Origin: Artocarpus heterophyllus
Taxonomy: Eukaryota; Streptophyta; Magnoliopsida; Rosales; Moraceae
Length of the DNA: 64,000 bases
Reading direction: 5' to 3'
Assembly: GCA_025403435.1 (NCBI GenBank)
Contig: CM046330.1
Span: 15,088,239-15,152,238 of the forward strand
Within the stretch, counting starts at the first letter, position 1; each line of letters starts with the position of its first letter. Positions 38,110 to 49,292 of the stretch are shown piece by piece. Below the pieces are notes generated by a model. It worked only from the letters and a program-made list of their open reading frames with translations, did not search any database and was not told the DNA's origin. Made by a program: the position numbers and the translations under genes.

Positions 38110-40573
38110 TTACTATCAAAAATATCTTTCTCAATATAGACAGCTGTCATTCATCCATTGATCCCCATTTGATTTGGTAAAACAATTCTTCATTACATTC
38201 ATTGCAGAAAATACTCTCTCCAATCTCCCTATGAGTGTGACAAGTTTATAAACTAGTAGATACACTTCTTTTTTTTCTTTTTTTTTTTGTCTCAACCATC
38301 TTCTTTATAAGATCTCAAATGCCCATCAAGAATATAAGTTTGAAACTAATCATCAAGTGCCTCGAGCTCTACTGCTAAAAAATCTTGAGGATAAAATTCA
38401 GCAAATCAAATTATTTGGCCACAAACAAGCAACATAAAGTAGTGACTTTGGATTTGTCTCAATGAAACGATCATTCAACTCTTGTAGTTGCATATCAATA
38501 ATAAAATAGAATAAACGAACACATAATAATGTAAATTTGTATCTTCTTTAGTTTTACGGCACGACTTTCCTCGAGCTATAAACATTGTTCATGAACTCTA
38601 CTGCTAAAAAATTTTGAGGATAAAATTTAGCAAAGCGGCTTAACATTTGTTTGTCAAAAGAAGACAACAAATTATTTAGACACAAAGAAGCAACACAAAG
38701 AAGCAACTCTGTATTTGTCTTAGTGAAACGGTCATTCAACTCTTGTAGTTGCACATCGACAGCAAAATAGAATAAATCAACATGAAGATGATGTGAATTT
38801 GTAAGTTCTTTATTTTTATGACGTGACCTTCCTTGAGCTATAAACATATTGTTCATGTTCAGAACGCCAATGTTGTGTTTTTTACAAAAATAGGAAACTT
38901 CAAGAAAGAATGAATCTCATTCTTCGTCTCTCATGGTCTGCACCCTTTGCTTACAGGATTTCATCAAATCCATGGCATTAACAATATCTTGATCCTTGTT
39001 CTGCAATGCCTTCAACAAGTCATTTTTAATCCCTAACATTGATTTCATCAAATGTAGAGTAAATGCAAAGACAAATGATTGGATCAATCTTGATAAATTA
39101 TTTGCCTCATATTTTTTCTCAGAACTCATCCCATCCTTTACAATTGTTTCAAAAAGATCAACTTAAGATCAAATGATTAGAGATTCATAATGTGAGCTAC
39201 AACGTGTATCAACAACACGTTTAAGAATGGTATCTTGATTTAAGCCTCTTCCACTAGAAAGTTCACCACTATTAAGTGCTTTAGAGATTTTAGTTGTTTG
39301 TATCTGATGAAGAATAGTGCACCGTTTAGAAGAAGCTCTGGCAACATTTGTCACACTAATTACTGTGAAAAATGTAAAGCAACTTGAATATGTTTTCATG
39401 CAAGAGATATAAGAGCGAGCTGAAGTTGATGAGCAAAATAAGGAACGTAACAAGCATACGGATTCTCCTTCAAAAGAAGTGTTTTTAAACCATTGAACTC
39501 TCCTTGCATGTTGCTAGCCCATCATAAACTTATTCTCGTAATCTAGCTATGCTTAGTCCATGTCTAGAAAAGAAAGCATCAATTGCAATTTTAAGCGATA
39601 AAACTATTGTACTGGTAACATGTTTAATACTGTCAAAGCGTTCAACCACACAACCATTCTTCTCCACAAAATGTTATATAATCACCATTTGCTCTTTCAT
39701 TGAGATACCGCAAGACTCATCAGCTATGATGAAAAATAACGAATCACCTGTCTTTTATGATGGCATTAATAGTTTTAACGACATCAACATTTACAATATC
39801 CTTTTGAATCATAGGGAATACTAATTTGAGAATTTCAGGTGCATTCTTCACTATAATAGAATTTATAGCACAATTATGATCATCAAGAAACTTTAAAAGT
39901 TTAAGAAAGTTACCTTGATTTCTCAAATCTTCATATTCGTCATCACCACGAAATGCAAGTTCTTGCTGTAAAAGAAATCGTATACAATCAACCGATGCAT
40001 TCAAGCACAACCGATATTCGTTTCAAGCTTGATTTGTTTGCTTGTCTAAAGTTGTCTGGATATGTTGCCTTTGATTAAAAAAAGATTCACACTTCCTTCT
40101 AACTTGGTTGTGGATACTATTAGGACCTCCAACGTGTGTCTAAAATCTATCTTTTTTTCATCCAATTTGAGAAGCTTTCGTCAACAAAACAATCACCACT
40201 TGCTTGTTCCCCAACGTTTGGTCTAAAGAGATAATAATAAAGATAAAATGCAGCGTCTTTGGTTATGCTATACTCCAACCAATTAGGATACTCACTAAAC
40301 CAATCAAGGACCAAACGTCTTGATTTTTGCCCAAATTTTCTATGGGGAAAATTATATTTTTTTAGGCTAGCAAGGACCCTGTTGCAACTAATGTCTTTGA
40401 ACTTCAACTTGAATATTTGTAATATAATCCAATATTGGAATTCTTAGTCCGGGATCTGTCAGAAGCGTTGAACTGACAAATTCCTCTCTATTTAATTTTG
40501 CGTTATTATCATTTTTTCTATAGGAACAGATGACTCTAATTTTCTTTGAAAATACTTCTCCATCACTGTCCAA
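38110..40573 (-). pseudogene. hAT transposase with TTF-type zinc finger and DUF4371 regions (broken)
   Basis: In order on the minus strand: an LLTDPGLRIPILDY start (40388-40573); a TTF-type zinc-finger segment with FSEYPNWLEYS and DAAFYLYYYLFRP, where both family cysteines have become tyrosine (40147-40407); a DUF4371-like segment with DCIRFLLQQELAFRG and KDIVNVDVVKTINAII (39744-40010); a segment with RASSKRCTILHQIQ and GELSSGRGLNQDT (39169-39453); VDVQLQELNDRF (38554-38856); and a C-terminal dimerisation remnant with RVFSAMNVMKN and NGDQWMNDS (about 38110-38240). Stops and frameshifts divide it. Confidence 0.85.
38340..38857. repeat. Tandem duplication inside the hAT transposase remnant
   Basis: The segments 38340-38592 and 38593-38857 are diverged copies of each other; the internal offset is about 229-260 bp because of indels. 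Both contain CTACTGCTAAAAAAT, a CATTCAACTCTTGTAGTTGCA stretch (20 or more shared bases) and GAGCTATAAACAT. The duplicated piece encodes the LQELNDRF part of the transposase. Confidence 0.8.
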
Positions 40574-41444
40574 TATACAATTAAAACAAAAAATTTAATA
40601 ACCTATCATAATATGATGATTGTTCTAAATAATAAATTAATAGATGAGGAAAAAAAATTATATTTACATGAAAAGTTAAAATTGAAATATAAGTTTTCTC
40701 AAAGAAACTTGAAACTAAAAGAAGATAAATGATAACATAAAATTATTACCATATTGTATCGGTCGCCAGAGGATCATTAAAAGAATGACAATAGGCAGAT
40801 GCAAAATGAAAGGTATTGCTTGAAAAGGAATGTGGGATTTTTTTTTCTTTTTTGTTCGATTGTTTCGAGAATGCAGAAGGCATAGCAAAGTCAGAGGCGC
40901 ACAAGCTAGACCGAGCGGGATTATTTTCATAAATCCCCTTGATTTATATATAATATTTCACTTCATCCATTAATTTTTTAGGACCAAGTATAACACCCCG
41001 AATTATAAAAAACAAATCATTTTGCACCCTTTGCCTAATTTTGTCTATATCTTTTATGGAAGTGTTGACGTAATATATAATTAGATATTAAAAAATATGT
41101 TAAAATTACAATTTAATATATTAAAATATTTAAAAGTAAATAAACATTTTATTTTATTTTTTAATTTTCCCTCTCTCCTTCCTCTCGATCTTACTCCCTC
41201 TTTTCCTTTCTCTCTCTCCCTTATTGTTTGGTCGACAATTGAGATCATAGGAAACCCAACCCTAGACCTGATTGCTAAAGCTGCAAAACAAATGCTATGA
41301 ATTAAAATGAACTTAAAATTCAGATACAAATCCTAGGTCATAACCAAATAAAACCCATTGATATTCCCTTTTACTACGTCCCAAAATAGCCCATCAACTA
41401 AAAGTCAATCTAATCTAATAGACAAAAAAAAAGGAATCAGAATC

Positions 41445-41735
41445 TTATGAAGCAGGATTGGAGTCCTTTGTAACAGTCCTCACAGAGATCCAATTCTGAG
41501 AAACGACACCAACAGAGTGCAGGAAAAGAGAGTTGAATCCCTTGAGAGAGGCCAGAGGCGAGTCCAATGGAGAAGTTCTGGGCAAAGCCGGGCTTAGAGT
41601 CGAGCTTGGTGTCGATGAGAGCAAGATAGGTGTTGGCAGAGTTGAGCTTGAGAGAGGCGTCAAAGAGGATCTTGTTCTTCTTGGCTCGACCGGAAGAGAC
41701 GACTCTAAAGAGCGCGGAAGAATTTGAAAAAATGG
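41445..41735 (-). pseudogene. Gene-like fragment captured in the inverted-repeat element (unrecognised)
   Basis: On the minus strand, one frame encodes ILFDASLKLNSANTYLALID followed by TKLDSKPGFAQNFS, with frequent C in third positions, unlike the AT-rich surroundings. Past about 41550 the coding-looking frame shifts to one ending in HSVGVVSQNWISVRTVTKD and a stop. I do not recognise the parent protein. It looks like an exon or processed piece of a host gene carried in a transposon. It is too short and shifted to be a working gene. Confidence 0.5.
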
Positions 41736-41748
41736 CAAAAAAAAAATT

Positions 41749-42295
41749 CTTAGTTAAAGGAAATGACCTCTTTTGTTTTCACAAAAAAATATACTCTTTT
41801 TAGGTAGGTAAATTCTCTTATTTTTTTTCAAAAAAAGACAAAAATAACTGTAATGAGGAAAGGAACCTCAACAGAGTGAAAAGAAAAAAAACTGAAGCAG
41901 TTTTCATGCCCAAAAGCATGTTTTTTTACGTCAAAAAACTGTAAAAAAAAAAAGTTATTTGCCCAAAATAACTTTTTCTTAAAGTTATTTTTCAAAATAC
42001 CCCCAACCGGGAAATTTGACAAAAGGGCCCCCAAAAAAATTCAATTGGAAAATGGCCTTTTTTTTCACTAAAAAATAAATTTTTTTGGGTAAAAAAATTG
42101 CTCGATTTTTTTTAAAAAAAAAAGAGAAAAAGAATTATAGTGAGAAAAGAACTTCAATAGGATTAAAAAAAAACTAAAGTTGTTTTTCTACCAAAAAAAA
42201 CTTATTTTTTAGTGCAAAAAAAAAAATTATTTGTCCAAAAAGGCTTTTTCTTAAAGCCTTTTCTCAAAATCCCCCGACCATAACGTTGGCCTCTC
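41749..42295. repeat. Diverged tandem duplication inside the inverted-repeat element
   Basis: The segments 41749-42010 and 42047-42295 follow the same pattern: a poly-T/TTTTTC opening, AATAACTGTAATGAGGAAAGGAA versus AATTATAGTGAGAAAAGAA, then CTTTTTCTTAAAG and a run of C. They are diverged copies of about 250-290 bp. Confidence 0.65.
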
Positions 42296-42929
42296 AGGAG
42301 TCCTATTTTTTGGCTGGTTACACTAGAGAGAAAAAGAAAGAGAAAGTGAGATCTAGAGAAAGGAAAGAGAGGAAAAAAATTGGAAAAAAATGAAATAAAA
42401 TGTTTTTTTTAGTTTTTAATATTTAATTATTTGATATATTTAATTGTAATTTTAATATATGTTCTGATGTTTAATTACATGTCATGTCACTAATTTGGGA
42501 TATATGCAGAATTGGAGGGAGGGACAAAATTTATAGTCTGAGAGTATTTTGATCGGTTTTAAAAAATCAAAAAACATAACAAAATAGGGTACATAAATCA
42601 GAGAGAATTAATGAAATAATTCATAAGCGAAAGAAAAATTGGGGTGAAGTTTTGAAATATTGTATTTTGATTTTTGAACATGAGAATAAAACGAATTAGA
42701 TTTGTTAAAACATAGCAATCTTCCACCTATCACTTCACATGAGACTTTTCAAAAAGAATAAAAGAAACCCACCACTCAGAAGCCGAATTCCCAAACAATT
42801 GAATTACAAAAGCCTTAAACGTGAGTTAAGTAGGAGCACAAATGTTAATCTCCAAGAAGCCATACGGGGATGGTGTTTTTTGGCTTTCTTAATAGGGCAT
42901 GTGCCCCAACTGATCCCCATCTCCCTCCG

Positions 42930-43610
42930 TCCTTGTACACCCCTAAACTTTTTTTTTTCTTTTTTCTAGTTAATAATTCTTCACACAAGTCCAAACTTAA
43001 ATTGCTCATGCAAGAGTCGTGAAGTGGACAAAGATACTCCTTTATTAGGATGAGGGTGAGCTTATAGATTATGTGATTCCTGATATGAATACCATGGTCA
43101 GCGTAGAGCCAAACAAGATTTGCTAGGCAATTGTAGAGGAAACCAACAAGGAGGAGGAGGAGGAAAAGGCAAGCTGGGGCTTGAACACGAAGTCTTAAGC
43201 TCTAAAATCATGACCATTGAGAAGGTTGAGCTTGTGATTGAACAAGATTCGTAGATTTTGAATGAATTGAAGAAGAAAAAATTGTGCTCTATGAGGGAGA
43301 GGGGTAACAGAATATGAATGGCTTGGAAGATTTCGTCGATGCCAAGCTTGTTTCTACTCACCTCTTCCTCCTCCTCCTTATTCTTTGTTGGCTTCCTCCA
43401 CGACTACTCAACAAATTTTGTTCAACTCCGCATAAATGTGTCATTTGCTATCGCGAATCACATGCTTTACATTCTCACCCTCATCTCGATGGAGGAGCAC
43501 CCATTCTTCTCGGCTTATTCTACGACTCTTTGGGTGAGCAAATTAAGTTTTGACTTATGTGAATAATTGTTGACTATAATAGAAATGGAAAAAAAAAGTT
43601 CGGGGTGTAC
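42930..43610. mobile_element. About 680-bp foldback element
   Basis: The left arm (about 42930-43250) and right arm (about 43315-43610) are inverted copies. The outer pairs are TGTACACCCCTAAACTTTTT with AAAAAGTTCGGGGTGTACA. Further in are TTAATAATTCTTCACA with TGTGAATAATTGTTGAC, GATGAGGGTGAG with CTCACCCTCATC, and GAGGAAACCAACAAGGAGGAGG with CCTCCTCCTTATTCTTTGTTGG. Short ORFs on both strands in the arms are a by-product of the palindrome and are not annotated as genes. Confidence 0.8.
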
Positions 43611-43859
43611 ATATTAGTTTTTGAAGTTTGGAGTGCAAAATGACACATGCTATAGCACAAAGCTCTCATATGCTCTAGCATTTTGGTTCTAAATTGTAGT
43701 ACCAACTATATTCTCAAACACTCTAAAAATTATTGGAATCCGTTTAGTAGCAAGTTCAAATTGATGCGGTTTTGAATTATATAGTTTAAATTAGTGGTTT
43801 TGAACCTATGTGGTCTAAACATTGTCTTGAATTGATGTTTGTAATATAAAAGTCTGAGT

Positions 43860-44385
43860 AGGAAATAAAACATCACATCAAAGTACAAATGTTTAGAAAT
43901 ATCAATTTAAACAATTGTTTAGTAAGAAAAATGAAAATGCAAAGGGTTTTTATGAAGAATGGTTCAAAACGGTTAGAACTTAAGAGATGGTCAAGTTCTC
44001 AAAACTGACAATTAAGCCTTTTTTAAATCATTCACATTGTTCTGAATTATTGCTTTATTTTGTTTAACAAACGCTCATTCAAGTTGGAGACATAGGTTCA
44101 AATGATAAGAATCTATACACCAAACACTAAATTCCCATTGGTGTAAGCGTTTAAGTTGTTTTGAACCTATGGACCTATAAAAACATAAATAAAGAAATAG
44201 TTCAAAACAAAAGGGTGGTTTAAAATATGCCAAATTGTCAGTTTTAAGAACTTGATCCATCTTAAATTTCAACCATTTTGAAACATTCTTTATAGTAAAA
44301 ACTCTTTTTATTTTTGTTTTCCTTCATAAGCCATAGTTTTCTAAACATCAATTCTTTGATGTGATGTTTTATTCTCTTTTTAAAC
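43860..44385. mobile_element. About 525-bp foldback element
   Basis: The outer ends AATAAAACATCACATCAAAG (about 43865) and CTTTGATGTGATGTTTTATT (about 44355-44375) are exact inverses, and similarity continues through arms of about 260 bp that meet near 44120. No ORF of interest is present. A second, one-armed relative is at 45690-46080. Confidence 0.85.
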
Positions 44386-44429
44386 TGATGATTGAATTTG
44401 TGCTTGCATTTTGGTTGCTCCTGATTTAT

Positions 44430-45680
44430 TATTTTGTTAGTTTTTAAGTGTTTCTAAGAGTTATTTATTTGTTTTTTTTATTTTTATTTTGTAGGTATGT
44501 TTCAGTTAGAGTCCGTAGGTGATATTTGAAGACTTTGGCTTTGAAGATAGGCATCGAGGCCTCGAAAAGATGAGAAGAAGAAGTTATGAAGTACAAAAAC
44601 TCGAGACCAAAGCGTCATGGTGCTAAGGAAGTTATTGTGTGAAGTTTATGCCTAGAGCCACAACGCCTAAGCATGGCACCATGGAGCCACTTCGAATTCT
44701 AGCTCAGCACCACGACGCATGTGTTTTCTCTGAAAATTGGTTTTTTCAAGTTCTAAAAAATTACAAAAGTTGCCATTACAACCCCAAGACTATAAATAGG
44801 AGTTTTTAGAGTCATTTAGGGCATCCTAGACTCAAAAAAAAAAAAAAAGGAGAGAAAGGAAGGTGGCTACTACGAAGGAGAAGATAGTTCTGCTAGAGAC
44901 AGATCCAGCTTCAATTTCTCAACTAGTTTTCTTTTCTTTCTTTTTCTCATGTTTAAGAATTTTTTTATGATGCTTTATATTTCCATTATGTTCTAAGTTT
45001 CTTTTCTAGGGCTACAATATAGCCGGACCATGATGTTTTGAATTATTTTATTATTAATCAAAGAATTATTTTTCCTAATTGAGTGTTCTTCATTGTTTTT
45101 AATGTTTCTAATTAACTGGCCACTAATTAGATGATTTATTAATTCATAATGAACCAAAAGAAGATTTATGTTTTTCGATCATTGTGTTGAATGCCATAGA
45201 TTGCATGTGAGATAGTAATATACTTGCATAGTTTATGTGATTATTGTATGAAAATCTATGAAACTTAATGGCTTTTTAATTGTTATAATTCACATAGGAA
45301 TATATAGTGGGTTAGCAATTAACGGGATTTTTAGTGTAACTTGGAAAGGAGCATTGAATAATTTAGGGATTTTCGATTGTCAACTAGGAAAATAATTTAA
45401 GATTGATTAAATAAATAATTCAAAGCGGAATGGTTTGGTGAGATCAAAAAACACTAGAGTGTGTTAATATTGATTTTTCTTAATTTTATTAGTTGCCTCT
45501 TTTTTATTTTAAGTGTTTAATTTTATTATTAAAAATTTCCATTTTTTAATTTGTTCAAATAAAGTTAGAATTGACACAATTTCAGTACTTAGTATTGATC
45601 AGTTCTCGTAAGGTGATACTCGGTTTTACAGATCTTATAACTTGACAATAATAACGTGTACTTGTGTTCATGAAAATTTA
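44430..45680 (+). mobile_element. LTR fragment of a Ty3/gypsy (Athila/Tat-like) element
   Basis: The segment has a TATA-like ACTATAAATAGGAG (about 44795-44810) and a transcription-leader-like region. Near 45600-45670 it carries ACTCGGTTTTACAGATC followed by CTTGACAATA and CGTGTACTTGTGTTCATG, a pattern typical of the leader of Athila/Tat-type plant elements. No coding domain follows. At 44605-44715 there are repeated short motifs such as GCGTCATGGTGC, GGCACCATGG and GCACCACGACGC. Family assignment is by pattern memory only. Confidence 0.45.
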
Positions 45681-45689
45681 TATTATAAA

Positions 45690-46080
45690 CCTTTACATTC
45701 TAAATGTCGGTTTAAAACCATTCAAAACCACTATTTGAGTTAGTGTGGTTTGAATCTTATGGCTTCAACTGGTTGTTTTAAACATGTGTGGTTTAAATGA
45801 TGGTTTTAAACTGACATTTGAAATGTAAAGGTCTAAAAAATAAATAAAACATCATTATCAAAGAACTCGTGTTTAGATAGTATGAAAATTATAAGAAAAC
45901 AAAAAATGTAGTCATACATTTTTAGGTTTAGATGGTCCAAACTATGATAATTTAAAGGGGGAGGGGGTGTGAATCCTTATTGTTTTGAATCTTTGCTTTA
46001 TTTTGTTTACCAAACGCCACTTCAACTTGAACCCATAGATCCAAATCATCAAAACCTACATACCAAATGGCATCTAACCT
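45690..46080. repeat. One-armed copy of the 43.86-kb foldback family
   Basis: It shares with 43840-44130, in the same direction, AATAAAACATCA-ATCAAAG, a TTTGCTTTATTTTGTTTA-CAAACG segment, TTCAA-TTG and a CATA-ATCCAAAT-AT segment, and ends near CATACCAAATGGCAT. With the LTR fragment in between, this is either an element split by an insertion or two nearby copies. Confidence 0.65.
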
Positions 46081-47366
46081 TCTTTTTTTTTTTTTCATTT
46101 TGAAAGTTTGTGGTGTCCTAAAATATCCTCTTTCCCGCATAATTCATTAAATTGAGCTTGAAAAAAAATTCAAACTATTATATGTTTAAAGGTGTTGATT
46201 GGCTGCCCGCCTACTTCTTAATCTTAAAATGCTTCAACTTAACTTGACGATTTAACTTAGTAAATACCTTTAAGAAAAATATCAACCATGAAATAACCTT
46301 GAAACGAAACTTGAATACTAAGAAAATCTTCCTTCGATTAAAAACTTAACCGTAGCATACAAATAAATTTGAGTACCAAAACCATACAATACTAACGATG
46401 TCTTTATGTGACCTAGTTAGAGGAGTCAATTTGGACTAGGCCACATGGGCTGGCTTGGAGCCCGCCTCTTTAGGACTATGCTTGCCTTGACTTGCATCAT
46501 GACTAGGGTCGGGCATGGCCGAACATTTACTTTGGCTTCCTCAATTAATCGAGATTAGTTAGTTCCTTAAATTAATGGATAATTAATCTAACTTAATTAT
46601 TTTAGTTAATTAATTAATTTTTCTTAATATATTAATAATGTTACGCTTAATTAATCAACCAATTTTGCATATTTTAAATAATCCTAAATTAAAAACTCAA
46701 AATTATCACAGCCAAATATAAAATCATCCAAATATATACTCAAAGAAATTTCAAAGAAAGCTCATTCGAACCCGTTGTTAATTCTAAAATTTTGTAACCT
46801 ATTGACAATGGCAAAAGGAGAAGTGTCAATCGACTGTGAGGTCTTACATGCTAGTAGGAGAAGTGTTAGACAACAAGAGTTTGGGCTAGACATTTTCCGT
46901 TCTTGAAGGCTCGAGGGTTCTGCAAAATTGAGCCCCAAGCTTTATAGGTTTTCCAAAAACTTACTTTTTGGTTAAGGAATAAAGCAAAACTCTTATATGC
47001 TACAACAAAATGCAAAAAAAATTGCTATAATGTAAAGCTTTTCACATACTACAATATTTTTGAATAAAAAAGACACCCTATAAAAGTTGAGATTTGAAAT
47101 AATTTCTAAGAGATAGTTGCGTTGTGTTTTTTGCTCTATATTGGACGATGATCTTCGCAAAGTAATCGTGTTATATGCAAGAAGTGTACGTACAGTTTGG
47201 CGTTACATTGCCATCTACGTAATAGGACTATACTTACAACTTAGTATTTGGGCTTTTCATTTGGACCCGCATGCGAAAGACGTGTTCTTGCTAATGTGTG
47301 GGCCTCTCTAATTTCTAAAGCCCTTTTGGGGACTTTGTTTAAACGAAAAAAAAAAAGTATATATTT
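46081..47366. other. Intergenic, no gene seen
   Basis: AT-rich. A short GC-richer patch (46430-46530, with GGGCTGGCTTGGAGCC) contains nothing coding. Confidence 0.5.
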
Positions 47367-47532
47367 AGGGGGTGTTTGGCAACGGTGGGAACCACTCAGT
47401 TCCTACTACAATCTTAGTTATGAACAGTATAAAGCTCTCACATATTACAGTAACAATAAAAAAAATATGTTACAGTAAAAAACTCTCACATACTACAGTA
47501 AAAGTGGTTCCCACCACCTTTCTAAATACCCT
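47367..47532. mobile_element. MITE with GGGTGTTTGG-type ends
   Basis: The left end GGGGTGTTTGGCAACGG-TGGGAACCAC is matched in inverse at the right (GTGGTTCCCACCACC-TTTCTAAATACCC). The interior contains two CTCACATA-TACAGTAA repeats. A diverged relative is at 30370-30500. No clear target duplication was identified. Confidence 0.65.
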
Positions 47533-47968
47533 ATAAATCTAGAATAGTATGTTTTTCTCATAAATTTTAAATTGCTATAATGTTATAAGTAAAACTACTA
47601 GTTTGAAGTGACTTCCCAAACCTAACTGATCTAGGACGAAAACATGAAAACGATTAGTTTAAAGTAGTCATATTGCAGTAGTTTCCACGGCAAGCAAGGA
47701 AGGCAACCCTCAGGTATAGCACACTTTTTTTTTAAAAAAAAAAATTCTTGTAGTTTGTCCGAGTTTATTAGCCGTGACAAACAGATCATTAATTTGGTCT
47801 AGCAGTCTTTTGGACTTTGGAGCCTACCCCCTAGAGGGGTTTTGTTGGTTGTTTTCATGCTTGAAAAATCTCATTGAATTATGAGTTCTTGGGTTGATTT
47901 GGATGTCTTTTTTTTAGCACTAATAATTTTCTCGGATGCAGATTCAGGATTGTGTCTTTTTTCCTTCC

Positions 47969-48014
47969 ATCTATCTATCTATCTATCTATATATATATAT
48001 ATATATATATATAG
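47969..48014. repeat. (ATCT)n-(AT)n compound microsatellite
   Basis: About five ATCT units run into about twelve AT units. Confidence 0.95.
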
Positions 48015-49292
48015 GATCTGCCCACTACTATGATCTCCTAACTATTTTCTTTGTGCTCATATATAATCTCTATTTTCGTCATGTTTATTGTTTATCAAAT
48101 AAATAGCTATCCCACACCTATCAATGGTCCAAATGAAAACAACTGTTTGGACTGAGTGAAAATGGAGGAATTTAATGCAAGGTATCACTCACACCCCAGT
48201 CAAGAAAATCTGATCAGCAATTTGGAACTTTTTCTTGGGGACCCCGGTAGACACGTTACGCGGGGTTGATTAGGGACCATACACCATTGGTTAATCCCCC
48301 CACCCAAACAAAAAAAAAAAAAAAATCTCATGTACACACTACGTAATATTTACACTTAATATTATGGTTATACTTTTCATATCTCCATGAGTCCATGAAC
48401 CACCTGTCATTCTTTTTCCCATTGGATAATATTTGTTTAGAAAGTAACTTTAATTTTGAGAACCTAGCTTAAACTTAAAAAAAAGCTAGCTCTAGTATTT
48501 TCTCATGAAATTTGAATTGAAATAATGTTACCGATTTGAACTATGTGTCTAAACAGTCTATTCTATTCATTTAGCACAATATGTAGGGGCATTTATATTT
48601 GAAAAGTTGTGATTGATGGTATGAACTTAAGTACGTAGTTATAACTTGAGGAGATCATGCTATGAATTATAGGGACATAGATTCAAATTTCTTTGGAAAA
48701 TAATTAAAAAAAAACACTCGCCATAATTCCACTTTTTGCTATATATCTATTTAGCAATGTAAGATCTATTCTTAACATAACAAATTTAAAAGAAATAGTC
48801 CCAATATAGTTGCTACTCATAGAGTACTCAATAATCAAGTTGATGCAACTGTAACTCTACGGCTTATAAATCATAAGTTCAATCAACATGAAACGCATCT
48901 AATAGAAATTTAGGTTGCTTAACCTCATAAGAGAAATGATCTACACTATATCTATATAATTGTCCTAGTACAAATAATATATGTAGTATTATTGACGTCT
49001 ATTATCACCTCCAACTGCTCAGCTTTAATATGCATGGTAAAAAGAAGAAGAAGCCTCAAAAACGGGTTGCTCTTTTTGACAACGGAGACAAAAATTATGA
49101 TCCAGAAATAATGGACAGGTAGTTTTAGTGCAACTAACCGAATTTAGTTAATAGTTTTTAAAAGGTTTTTATTTTATTTTTTTATTTTTTATGTAAAGTT
49201 TCTACTTAAATATAGAACCACCAACATGCACATGAAGGTATTTTGGATAATTTTAATACTTCACCCACTACAGGCTTTCACTAAGGAGTTAG
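48015..49292. other. Intergenic, no gene seen
   Basis: AT-rich, with a poly-A run at 48308-48324. A weak relative of the intron-2 MITE is at 48500-48560. The last five bases (GTTAG, 49288-49292) are the target duplication of the copia insertion. Confidence 0.5.

Larger units (their letters stand above)
37785..40930 (-). mobile_element. Decayed hAT transposon (ZMYM1-like transposase type)
   Basis: The minus strand carries a broken transposase between terminal-like sequences. Near 37785-37815 the plus strand reads GAGCCATATC then CAGTGGGGCACAAATAA, like the subterminal box of the hAT MITE at 34877-35127. The other end is less clear, about 40900-40930. A tandem duplication affects the transposase region. 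No target duplication could be confirmed. Confidence 0.72.
41030..42520. mobile_element. About 1.5-kb DNA element with long inverted repeats (MULE-like), carrying a gene-like fragment
   Basis: The left end (about 41030-41240) and right end (about 42290-42520) are inverted copies. Shared landmarks, left then right, are TTAAAATTACAATTTAATATAT, matched by ATATATTTAATTGTAATTTTAA; ACATTTTATTTT, matched by AAATAAAATGT; and a CT-rich tract, matched by a GA-rich tract. Long inverted repeats of 200 bp or more suggest a Mutator-like or foldback element. The interior holds a GC-richer, coding-looking fragment (41445-41735) and a tandem duplication (41749-42295). No transposase and no certain target duplication were seen. 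Confidence 0.68.

Noticed and set aside
43098..43566. Several 80-codon ORFs on both strands
   Set aside because: They lie in the arms of a foldback element and mirror one another; no domain.
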